Below, piece after piece: positions 1-6,136 of a DNA stretch of 14,204 bases. Position numbers and translations under genes: made by a program. Each line of letters opens with the position of its first letter. Within the stretch, counting starts at the first letter, position 1. The notes under the pieces are model-generated. The model did not search any database. It was not told the origin of the DNA and saw only the letters and a program-made list of their open reading frames with translations. The DNA is from an uncultured Oscillospiraceae bacterium. GTDB lineage: Bacteria; Bacillota; Clostridia; Oscillospirales; Acutalibacteraceae. Location of the stretch: the NCBI GenBank assembly GCA_905198295.1, contig CAJKBW010000076.1, positions 1 through 14,204 on the forward strand, given 5' to 3'.

Positions 1-21
1 GGACATTTCATGCCAGAGAAT

Positions 22-57
22 AGAAAATGCCAGGTGCGATAGCACCTGGCATTTGTT
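22..57 (-). terminator. Rho-independent terminator closing the seven-gene minus-strand cluster
   Basis: A perfect 13-bp inverted repeat (25-37 with 42-54, arm AAATGCCAGGTGC) encloses a four-base loop. On the minus strand it is followed by a T-rich tail (TTTTCTATTC). It lies about 20 bp after the stop codon of the TIM-barrel gene that ends at 77. The A-rich side also gives a short T-tract on the plus strand, so it could work in both directions. Confidence 0.85.
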
Positions 58-76
58 TAGCCAAGGATAAAAATAT

Positions 77-865
77 CTATTGTTTATTCATGAATCTGCG
101 GATTCGATCCGCCGCTGTATACGCCTGCTGCAAAAAGGCTTCCGCGGTCATTCGCTCCTCATAATACCCGTAAGCCTGCACCTCCAGCGAAACCGCACCA
201 GAAAAACCGGTTGCCGCAATTTGACGGGCGGCAGCCGGCCAGTCGGTGGTGCCGTCGAACGGCAACCGGTGGGTGTCCCAGCTTTGATTGTTGTCATGAA
301 GGTGCAGAGTCGCAAGACGGCTGCCGTACAAATCGAGATACGGTTCCTCCCGGCACCAGCCGTGGTGGTGTCCGCTGTCGTAGCAAAAGCCGACCTTGGA
401 GGAGGTAAGTGCCTGCATGGCAGCACGCAGATGGGGAACATGACGCAGGTTTTCCAGCGCAAGCGTAACGCCGGTCCGCTCGGCCGCCTTCTCTGCCCGG
501 CGCAGGCGGTCGAGGCCGCGCGAGTGATAGGGCGGCGGCGAGGCCTCGTCGGTGAGGTGGGCGACCAGCACCGGCACACCGGTTTCGGCACAGCCTTCGA
601 GGCAGGCGATCAGGCTGTCCGCGTAGCGGTCGCCGTCCTCGCCGGGCAGCCAGAGGGTGTTGCAGCCGTCAAAGGGAGCATGGGCGTTTTCGATTTCCAG
701 TCCCATCCGCCGGGCACGGTCCGGCTGATCCTTCAGCGGAATATCGCCTTCGTATTCCCCCCACCACAGCATTACACGATCAAAGCCGGCCGCACGAATG
801 AGACGAAAGGACTCCCGGAGCGGAAGTTCATAGCCAAACCAGGCAAAAATACCGAGTTCACGCAT
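77..865 (-). CDS. Sugar phosphate isomerase/epimerase (xylose-isomerase-like TIM barrel)
   Basis: The 262-aa product has the length and layout of the AP-endonuclease-2/xylose-isomerase-like TIM-barrel family, cytoplasmic metal-dependent enzymes that isomerise or epimerise sugars, inositols or related polyols. The usual metal-site positions are visible: Glu138 in ALENL, Asp163 and the following histidines in CYDSGHHH, His188/His190 in LHLHDN, and Glu228 in SLEVQ. No signal peptide or membrane segment is seen. The ATG at 865 is preceded by AGAGGTG at 8 bp. It is the last gene of the minus-strand cluster, 48 bp after the PHP gene and just before the terminator at 22-57. The substrate cannot be assigned: the family is very broad and the neighbours (tRNA deacylase, PHP protein, iron-sulfur regulators) do not point to one sugar. 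The fold is near certain; the reaction is unknown. Confidence 0.85.
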   Translation of the reverse strand: MRELGIFAWFGYELPLRESFRLIRAAGFDRVMLWWGEYEGDIPLKDQPDRARRMGLEIENAHAPFDGCNTLWLPGEDGDRYADSLIACLEGCAETGVPVLVAHLTDEASPPPYHSRGLDRLRRAEKAAERTGVTLALENLRHVPHLRAAMQALTSSKVGFCYDSGHHHGWCREEPYLDLYGSRLATLHLHDNNQSWDTHRLPFDGTTDWPAAARQIAATGFSGAVSLEVQAYGYYEERMTAEAFLQQAYTAADRIRRFMNKQ

Positions 866-913
866 GGTGGTAGCACCTCTAAAGGCAAGAATAAGCAGAC
901 CTGTAAGCGCAGC

Positions 914-1648
914 TTATGCACGTGCCCATCCGAACGCCAGCCGTCCGTCCAGTGCGGCAATCACCGTCTCGGGCCGCTTGTCCGGCAGCTCCAGCCAAGG
1001 ACCTGCCTCCGCGATCTGATGGAGATAGTGGGCATCGGAATTCTGCAGCAGCGGCAGCCCGCTAAGGAGCGGATACTGCTGGCACAGGGCATCCGTATCG
1101 CCGGATGCGGTGATTTCCGCCGCGGTGAAACCGACCGGCGGGATATCGCCGAGCGCCGCGGTGACGCTGTAAGAGGGCCGGTCGATATGGGCAGGAAAAG
1201 CGGTGCCGCCGTATTGCCGGGCAAGCGCCGGAATATCGTCTACGCTCAGGGCGGATGCCGTCACAAGCAGCGTTTCCAGCCGCCCGATGATGGTGTCCTC
1301 GCCGTCCATAATCAGCTGTTCCCCGAACACCTCCGGTCGGTTCGGAATCGGCGGCAGGGTGGGGGATACGGTGTCGTCGAACGCCTGTGCCGCTTCCAGG
1401 GTGGGAAAAAGGCAGACGACATGGGCTTCCTCAGCCGAGCACAGTTCCATTCCCGGCAGCACCGTCAGGCCAGTTCCCTGCGCGGCCGCGAGGATCGCCG
1501 GGCAGTTGCGGCAGCTGTTGTGGTCGGTCAGCGCGATCAGATCCAATCCGGCCAGCCGAGCCATATTGACGATGTTGTTGGGGGTCATATCGCTGTCGCC
1601 GCAGGGAGACAGGCAGGAATGCATATGCAGATCATAATACAGCCGCAA
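914..1648 (-). CDS. PHP-domain metal-dependent phosphoesterase
   Basis: The 244-aa product is a stand-alone PHP domain, the fold of histidinol phosphatases and of the TrpH/YciV nucleotide and RNA phosphatases. The metal-binding signature is complete: HMH at 8-10 near the N terminus, Asp18, TDHN with His43, Glu68 in GMELC, His154 in PAHIDRP, and Asp205/His207 in NSDAHY. It should act in the cytoplasm as a phosphoesterase; the substrate is not evident. The start is a TTG at 1648, since the nearest in-frame ATG lies inside the catalytic HMH motif. AGGGG sits 8 bp upstream of the TTG. It begins 21 bp after the YbaK-type gene and is followed 48 bp later by the TIM-barrel gene. PHP genes are, from general knowledge, often found beside DRTGG and hydrogenase-related regulatory genes in Clostridia, which matches this locus. 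Confidence 0.87.
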   Translation of the reverse strand: MRLYYDLHMHSCLSPCGDSDMTPNNIVNMARLAGLDLIALTDHNSCRNCPAILAAAQGTGLTVLPGMELCSAEEAHVVCLFPTLEAAQAFDDTVSPTLPPIPNRPEVFGEQLIMDGEDTIIGRLETLLVTASALSVDDIPALARQYGGTAFPAHIDRPSYSVTAALGDIPPVGFTAAEITASGDTDALCQQYPLLSGLPLLQNSDAHYLHQIAEAGPWLELPDKRPETVIAALDGRLAFGWARA

Positions 1649-1669
1649 AGCCTCATCCCCTCATGGTTG

Positions 1670-2155
1670 TCAGTCGGTCAGTGCCGGATCCCAGTTTTTG
1701 CAGACATCCACCCAGCCCAGGCTGCGGGCATACGCCTCCAGTTCCTCACAGGTGAGGGCAATGGCAGAATTGCTGCTGCCGCAGGCGGGGAAAACGGTGG
1801 TAAACCGTTTGAGCGAAACGTCGGTATATACCCGCGCGCTTTCCGGTACGGCGAAGGGGCAAACCCCGCCGATAGCATGCCCGGTCAGCGCAATCACCTG
1901 GTCAGGGGCCAGCATTTTGGCCTTGCGGCCGAAGGCGGCCTTGAACTTCTGGTTATCCACTTTCGCGTCTCCGGCAGCAACCACCAGGATGCAGCCGTCC
2001 TCGCCTTCAAAGGAAAGGGTTTTGGCAATGTGCGCGGGCGCGGTGTGCAGCGCCTGGGCGGCCAGCTCCACCGTGGCGCTCGATACGTCGAATTCCTGAA
2101 TGTCCTGCTCCCGGCCGAAACCGTGCAGGTACTCTCTGACTGTTTCAATGGACAT
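1670..2155 (-). CDS. YbaK/EbsC-family aminoacyl-tRNA deacylase
   Basis: The 161-aa product matches the YbaK/ProX/EbsC trans-editing family, free-standing enzymes that hydrolyse mischarged tRNAs such as Cys-tRNA(Pro) or Ala-tRNA(Pro). Visible family features are the catalytic-type lysine Lys45 in IAKTLSF (equivalent to Lys46 of the characterised YbaK), the GDAKVDNQKFK stretch at about 62-72, the GGVCPF loop at 96-101 and ACGSSNSAI at 124-132. Length is normal for a single-domain member. The SD AAAGGAG lies about 13 bp before the ATG at 2155, rather far. It sits 29 bp after the small DRTGG gene and 21 bp before the PHP gene, so it is probably cotranscribed with the iron-sulfur regulatory genes. 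A role in that module is not evident. The exact mischarged tRNA it edits cannot be told from sequence alone. Confidence 0.88.
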   Translation of the reverse strand: MSIETVREYLHGFGREQDIQEFDVSSATVELAAQALHTAPAHIAKTLSFEGEDGCILVVAAGDAKVDNQKFKAAFGRKAKMLAPDQVIALTGHAIGGVCPFAVPESARVYTDVSLKRFTTVFPACGSSNSAIALTCEELEAYARSLGWVDVCKNWDPALTD

Positions 2156-2184
2156 GATAGTTGTTTGGCTCCTTTGTTTTGATT

Positions 2185-2517
2185 TCAGCCTATCAGCTGG
2201 CCAAGCTCCAGGGCCAGCTGATAAGCGGTTTTGCTGCTGCGCAGCACGCAGACATCCTGCGTCTGTGCGCGGGTAAGCGCCTCATCGTCGAGCGGGGAAT
2301 CCTCCGCCAGCACAATGCAGGCGGTGTCGGCCAGCACAGCGACAGCCACGGCGTTGACGTTGCCCATTACCGTGATCCAGGCGTCGCCAGCCTGCGCGCG
2401 GCCCATCACCCAGCTGAGCAGGTCGCCGCAGTAGCCGCCGGTGATCTCCCGGTCGGCATCGCCGGGACAGAGGACCTCCAGCCCGAGAGCTTCTATACAA
2501 TCCTTAATGGTCGTCAT
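2185..2517 (-). CDS. Small DRTGG-domain protein
   Basis: The 110-aa product is a lone DRTGG domain, a small ligand- or partner-binding domain also found in HPr-kinase-like and phosphotransacetylase-associated proteins. The signature appears as EITGGYCGDLLSW at about 24-36, followed by an alternating hydrophobic alpha/beta pattern. No kinase P-loop and no membrane segment are seen. Its ATG at 2517 overlaps the TGA of the preceding hydrogenase-like gene in an ATGA arrangement, with AAGGA 9 bp upstream, so the two proteins are likely translated in a coupled fashion and may form a complex. A second, diverged DRTGG-type protein opens the same cluster (4418-4768). The biochemical function of these stand-alone domains is not established; a sensory or scaffold role is inference. 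Confidence 0.8.
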   Translation of the reverse strand: MTTIKDCIEALGLEVLCPGDADREITGGYCGDLLSWVMGRAQAGDAWITVMGNVNAVAVAVLADTACIVLAEDSPLDDEALTRAQTQDVCVLRSSKTAYQLALELGQLIG

Positions 2518-3872
2518 ACGGTTCCATCCTTTTGTTTATCGGTTTCTGCCGGCATTTCCGGTCCGCCGGAAAGCTCGCCGGGGACATACCCTTCCATACG
2601 GGAAAGCTGGCTGGCGATGTCCTGAATCTGCCGGCGCATACGGAAGATGCAGTCGTTTTCCTGCGCCAGCCCGCGGACAATATCCTCCGCCAGCGCACGG
2701 CAGCTCGGCGCACCGCACGAACCGCAGTCGAGCTGCGGCAGCCGTTCGGTGTACTCGTCGATTTGCTGCATCATGTTCATGGCGTCCTCGACGTTTTCGG
2801 CCAGCTTCATCACCGGTGCAAATTCCAGTTTCTCGGTCCACTCCAGCCGTCTTTCCCCGCCGGCGTCCTCCAGACGGTTGCAGGAAACCGGCAGATATTT
2901 GCGCAGCCGCTGAATCCGCGCGCGGGCGACATAGCCGTTTTCCGCCGTGAAGATTCCGCCCACGCATCCGCCGGCACAGGCGTTGAGCTCGATGAAATCC
3001 AACTCCTGGAGCTTCTCGTCCTCGAGTTCTTCGAGCACATTGATCACATTGTCGATGCCGTCGGCTGCGAGATGGTTTTCGTTGAGCAGGCCGGCGGCCT
3101 CGCCGCCGATCGAAGACCAGCTGACCCCAATGATGCCGGAACGGGCAAGCGGTTCGGGCTGAGCATCCTGGCCGAGCTTATTCATGCAGCCGACCAGACG
3201 GGGATAAATATCGCTGATTGCGAGCACACCGTCCACATTGGAACGCTCGATACCGATCGGCACCCGTACGTCGGTGACCTTCGCCGCGCAGGGAGAGAGA
3301 AAGAAGATGCCGATATCCTCCGGAGGCAGGCCGGTTTTGGCAACCGCCTCCTCACGTGCGAGCATGGCGGCGACCTCCATCGGGGCCTTGACCGGCAGCA
3401 CGTGTGCACACAGATCCGGAAACCGCACCCGGATCAGCCGGACGACCGCAGGGCATGCGGAGGAGATGACCGGCTTTGTCAGCCGGCCGTCGCTCAGCAG
3501 CAGCCGGGTGGCATCCGATACGATTTCCGCAGCGCGGGAAACCTCAAACACATCGTCAAAGCCGAGGTGCTTGAGTCCGGTGAGCACGATATCGATATCG
3601 TCCAAATGGTTGAACTGCCCATACAGGGCGGGCGCGGGCAGCGCCACGGTATAACGGTAATTTTTCAGCATCGACATCTCGTCGTGCCGCGCTTTTTTGG
3701 CGTGATGCGGGCATACCCGCACGCATTCGCCGCAGTCAATGCAGCGCTCGGAGATGATTTGCGCCTTGCCGCCGCGCACGCGGATGGCCTGCGTGGGACA
3801 GCGCTTGATGCAGTTGGTACAGCCGACACAGAGGTCTTTATCCAGCGTGACGGCATGGAAAAAACGATCCAT
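2514..3872 (-). CDS. [FeFe]-hydrogenase H-cluster-like domain protein with three Fe-S binding regions (probable sensor/accessory)
   Basis: The 452-aa product has two N-terminal [4Fe-4S] ferredoxin motifs (Cys15/18/21/25 and Cys44/47/50/54). Next comes a hydrogenase large-subunit C-terminal-like domain with SSACPAV (Cys140), SPCAAK (Cys195) and NACAGGC (Cys299, Cys303). A C-terminal Fe-S domain follows with Cys383/386/391/408. The four usual H-cluster [4Fe-4S] ligand positions are present. The proton-relay cysteine of the canonical TSCCPGW motif is Ala139, and the two methionines of MPC and MAC are Ser193 and Asn298. H2 catalysis is therefore doubtful, and an electron-accepting sensor or accessory role is more likely. 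The protein is soluble with no export signal. SD AGGAGG is 13 bp before the ATG. The gene sits between an RsbW-like ATPase and a DRTGG protein (4-bp overlap), a grouping that, from general knowledge, accompanies clostridial hydrogenase operons. No catalytic hydrogenase genes are in the window. Confidence 0.87.
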   Translation of the reverse strand: MDRFFHAVTLDKDLCVGCTNCIKRCPTQAIRVRGGKAQIISERCIDCGECVRVCPHHAKKARHDEMSMLKNYRYTVALPAPALYGQFNHLDDIDIVLTGLKHLGFDDVFEVSRAAEIVSDATRLLLSDGRLTKPVISSACPAVVRLIRVRFPDLCAHVLPVKAPMEVAAMLAREEAVAKTGLPPEDIGIFFLSPCAAKVTDVRVPIGIERSNVDGVLAISDIYPRLVGCMNKLGQDAQPEPLARSGIIGVSWSSIGGEAAGLLNENHLAADGIDNVINVLEELEDEKLQELDFIELNACAGGCVGGIFTAENGYVARARIQRLRKYLPVSCNRLEDAGGERRLEWTEKLEFAPVMKLAENVEDAMNMMQQIDEYTERLPQLDCGSCGAPSCRALAEDIVRGLAQENDCIFRMRRQIQDIASQLSRMEGYVPGELSGGPEMPAETDKQKDGTV

Positions 3873-3893
3873 CGGTACGTCACATCCTCCTGT

Positions 3894-3914
3894 CAGGCGG
3901 CGTTACGCCGCCTG
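3894..3914 (-). other. Intercistronic 10-bp perfect hairpin before the hydrogenase-like gene
   Basis: CAGGCGGCGT (3894-3903) and its exact complement (3905-3914) are separated by one base, so the real loop would open to about 5 nt. It sits between the anti-sigma-like gene and the SD (AGGAGG) of the hydrogenase-like gene. No T-tract follows, so it is not a standard terminator. It could set mRNA stability, processing or relative translation within the operon; that is inference. Confidence 0.55.
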
Positions 3915-3939
3915 GCCGCATATCCGCAGGGGCGGGGAA

Positions 3940-4371
3940 TTACTGCGCAGGCGCCTGAGCGAGAATTTCCATGCGCACGACGGTGCCCACCCCGATTTCG
4001 GTGGTGATATCCATGTGGTCGGTATATTTTTTGATGTTGGGTAATCCCATACCGGCGCCAAAGCCGAGGGAACGCACATTGTCAGGAGCGGTAGACCATC
4101 CCTCCTGCATCGCCTTTTCAATGTCGGGAATGCCGGGGCCGTGGTCGGTGAGTACCGCCACCACCCGGTCGGGCAGGATTTCTACATCCGCTTCGCCGCC
4201 GCCGGCATGAATGACCATGTTAATCTCGCCCTCGTACATCGCGATCGCTACGCGGCGGACCAGATCGGAGGGAAAACCCAGCTGTTTGAGCTTGCGCTTG
4301 ACCGCGCCGGACGCCTCGCCTGCACGGGTGAAATCGTCGCCGGGCACGTCGTAATGCAGCTTCAGATTCAT
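3940..4371 (-). CDS. RsbW/SpoIIAB-like anti-sigma factor type ATPase (GHKL fold)
   Basis: The 143-aa product is a single histidine-kinase-like ATPase domain of the anti-sigma/serine-kinase type. The ATP-site boxes are clear: the N-box with Glu47 and Asn51 in YEGEINMVIHA, the G1 box DHGPGIPD at 76-83, and the glycine-rich lid GFGAGMGLPNIKKYTD at 103-118. There is no phospho-acceptor His domain, so it is not a complete sensor kinase. Relatives bind a sigma factor or phosphorylate an antagonist on serine, but no sigma factor or STAS antagonist is coded here. That makes a partner within the cluster (the DRTGG or hydrogenase-like protein) a reasonable guess. It lies 46 bp after the first DRTGG gene and 67 bp before the hydrogenase-like gene. 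The ATG at 4371 overlaps the stop of a three-codon ATG GAG CAA TGA reading frame placed behind AGGAAAGG. Confidence 0.87.
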   Translation of the reverse strand: MNLKLHYDVPGDDFTRAGEASGAVKRKLKQLGFPSDLVRRVAIAMYEGEINMVIHAGGGEADVEILPDRVVAVLTDHGPGIPDIEKAMQEGWSTAPDNVRSLGFGAGMGLPNIKKYTDHMDITTEIGVGTVVRMEILAQAPAQ

Positions 4372-4417
4372 TGCTCCATCGCGCCTTTCCTGATTGTTGC
4401 CGGAAGCCGATCCGGAT

Positions 4418-4768
4418 TTAAACCTGATCTCCGCCGTGCAGGCCGTTGCTGTACAGCAGGCCGCAGGCAGTAAACATGCGCAGCGGCGTCTTCATCAGCA
4501 CAATTTCCCGGTCGTTGGCCAGTTCGATCATCTCCGGCGTCGGATCCTTGCCGCGCACGAAGATGACACAGACCATATCCATCATATCGGCGGTGCGTAC
4601 CACCTGCGGGTTGACCAGTCCGGTCAGCAGCACCGACTGATCCTTGACAAACGCCAGTACGTCGCTCATCATATCGCTGCCGCACACGTTGTGCACCTCG
4701 GTGCCCAGCCGTTCGCTGCCGCATACCAGCTCCGCCTTTAAAATCGTTTGGATATCAGCAATTGTCAT
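4418..4768 (-). CDS. DRTGG-like domain protein opening the redox regulatory cluster
   Basis: The 116-aa product resembles stand-alone DRTGG-domain proteins. It has an N-terminal helix, then VHNVCGSDMMSDVLAF (25-40) where DRTGG proteins carry the glycine-rich signature, then a hydrophobic core and PEMIELANDREIVLM. The literal signature is more diverged than in the second DRTGG protein of the cluster (2185-2517); the two may be paralogues that pair. No catalytic motif, signal peptide or membrane helix is seen. It is the first gene after the promoter at 4832-4860, with a leader of about 55 nt. A modest SD (AAAGG, then CTGGGG) precedes the ATG at 4768. The next gene, the anti-sigma-like ATPase, follows after 46 bp. 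Function is unknown; a regulatory role follows only from the company it keeps. Confidence 0.78.
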   Translation of the reverse strand: MTIADIQTILKAELVCGSERLGTEVHNVCGSDMMSDVLAFVKDQSVLLTGLVNPQVVRTADMMDMVCVIFVRGKDPTPEMIELANDREIVLMKTPLRMFTACGLLYSNGLHGGDQV

Positions 4769-4831
4769 GCAGAACCCCAGCCTTTCCGTACAATCTCTGT
4801 GAGGTGGATGGTCAAAAATTTATACAGTCCT

Positions 4832-4860
4832 ACTATACCATCCCGGCGCCTCCGCGTCAA
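4832..4860 (-). promoter_or_regulatory. Sigma-A promoter of the DRTGG/hydrogenase-like cluster
   Basis: On the minus strand TTGACG (4855-4860) and TATAGT (4832-4837) are separated by exactly 17 bp. The -10 is preceded by TGG, an extended -10 (TGn). It lies about 65 bp upstream of the first DRTGG gene and is divergent from the serC promoter, whose -35 starts 67 bp away. No clear operator palindrome is visible between the two. Confidence 0.8.
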
Positions 4861-4927
4861 TGTCTTTCGGCAGCGGGGGTGAATATGGAGGGATGGGGCA
4901 AAATCGGCGGTTTTTCTGAATTTGGGA

Positions 4928-4956
4928 TTGACTATGACCGGCGGGAATAGTAGAAT
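4928..4956 (+). promoter_or_regulatory. Sigma-A promoter of serC-serA
   Basis: TTGACT (4928-4933) and TAGAAT (4951-4956) are separated by 17 bp and lie about 50 bp upstream of the serC ATG. Right after the -10, TAGAAT and ATTCTA (4951-4956, 4974-4979) form a weak 6-bp inverted repeat in the leader. The leader is too short for a T-box or riboswitch. Confidence 0.75.
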
Positions 4957-5008
4957 ATAAGATAATTTCTCAAATTCTACCGTTTAAGGTAATGGAGGTC
5001 GAACGTAC

Positions 5009-6094
5009 ATGGCAAGAGTGTATAATTTTTCGGCTGGCCCTTCGGTGCTGCCGGAAAGCGTGCTGCGCAGGGCGGCGGCGGAGATGCTGGATTATGAGGG
5101 ATCCGGCCAGTCGGTGATGGAGATGTCCCACCGTTCCAAGGTGTATGACGGCATCATCAAGGGCTGTGAGGCGCTGCTGCGTGAAGTGATGAATATCCCG
5201 GACAACTACAAGGTGCTGTTTCTGCAGGGCGGTGCGTCGTCCCAGTTTGCCATGCTCCCGCTCAACCTGATGAACGGTTCGGGCAAGGCGGATTTTGTGC
5301 TGACCGGCCAGTGGGCCACCAAGGCTTACAAGGAGGCAGCGCGCTATGGGGAGGCCAACGTGGTGGCCAGCTCCAAGGATAAGACCTTCTCGTACATACC
5401 GGAACTGGATCCGGCTACCTTTACGCCGGATGCGGATTATTTCCACATCTGCATGAACAACACCATCTACGGCACCCGCTTTACTAGCCTGCCGGATACC
5501 GGTAAGGTGCCGCTGGTGGCGGACGTTTCCTCCTGCATCCTGTCCGAGCCGATTGATGTGTCCAAATTCGGTGTGCTGTATGCGGGCGCACAGAAAAATA
5601 TGGCGCCGGCCGGCCTGACGGTGGTCATCATTCGCGAGGACCTGATCGGTCATGCGCGGGATATCACCCCGACCATGTTCAACTACCAGACCCATGCGGA
5701 CAACGATTCGATGTTCAACACCCCGCCCTGCTATTCGATTTATGTGTGCAAACTGGTGCTCGAATGGCTGAAAAACGAGATCGGCGGCCTGGAAAACATG
5801 AAGGCAATCAACGAGAAGAAGGCGGCGGTCCTGTATGATTTCCTCGACAGCTCCAAGCTGTTCAAGGGCACCGTGGAGAAAAAGGATCGTTCGCTGATGA
5901 ACGTGCCGTTCATTACCGGCGATGAGGAGCTCGACGCCAAGTTTGTCAAGGAAGCGGCCGCGGCCGGCTTTGTCAATCTGAAGGGTCATCGCTCGGTCGG
6001 CGGCATGCGTGCATCGATCTACAACGCCATGCCGATCGAGGGCGTGGAGAAGCTGGTGGCCTTCATGAAGGCTTTTGAAGAGGCAAACGCCTGA
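5009..6094 (+). CDS. serC: Phosphoserine aminotransferase
   Basis: The 361-aa product is a full-length PLP-dependent class V aminotransferase of the SerC family. It converts 3-phosphohydroxypyruvate plus glutamate to phosphoserine and 2-oxoglutarate, step two of serine synthesis, in the cytoplasm. Visible landmarks are the N-terminal YNFSAGPSVLP, the cofactor phosphate-binding GGASSQF at 74-80, Asp172 in ADVSS, the Schiff-base lysine Lys196 in AGAQKN, and the C-terminal GHRSVGGMRASIYNAMP substrate-binding stretch. Length matches the family (about 360 aa). GGAGG (4994-4998) lies 10 bp before the ATG. serA follows after a short gap, and both share the promoter at 4928-4956 and the terminator at 7317-7354. 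There is nothing unusual in the sequence. Confidence 0.96.
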   Translation: MARVYNFSAGPSVLPESVLRRAAAEMLDYEGSGQSVMEMSHRSKVYDGIIKGCEALLREVMNIPDNYKVLFLQGGASSQFAMLPLNLMNGSGKADFVLTGQWATKAYKEAARYGEANVVASSKDKTFSYIPELDPATFTPDADYFHICMNNTIYGTRFTSLPDTGKVPLVADVSSCILSEPIDVSKFGVLYAGAQKNMAPAGLTVVIIREDLIGHARDITPTMFNYQTHADNDSMFNTPPCYSIYVCKLVLEWLKNEIGGLENMKAINEKKAAVLYDFLDSSKLFKGTVEKKDRSLMNVPFITGDEELDAKFVKEAAAAGFVNLKGHRSVGGMRASIYNAMPIEGVEKLVAFMKAFEEANA

Positions 6095-6136
6095 TTCTGC
6101 CGGTTACGGCAACGATGGAAAGGAATGGACACGGTC

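Noticed and set aside
866..913. Terminator between the PHP and TIM-barrel genes (TAAGC-GCA-GCTTA)
   Set aside because: The stem has only 5-6 bp with a 3-nt loop and no T-tract, too weak to end transcription.
80..2182. A 700-codon open frame on the plus strand, antisense to four genes
   Set aside because: Its product is rich in Arg, Gly, His and Gln without a recognisable fold. It lies opposite four genes with intact family motifs and has no convincing SD or promoter. GC-rich antisense frames stay open by codon bias. The same applies to the 491-codon plus-strand frame at 2532-4007.
4861..4927. Possible operator or small RNA between the divergent promoters
   Set aside because: I see only purine-rich sequence with no inverted repeat or promoter of its own; the short plus-strand open frame from 4762 crosses both promoters and has no SD or coding signal.
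4970..5989. Long minus-strand open frame opposite serC
   Set aside because: It is a shadow of serC: the sense protein has all catalytic residues and an SD, while the antisense product is His/Arg/Gln-rich with no motif. The same holds for the frame opposite serA at 6104-7105.
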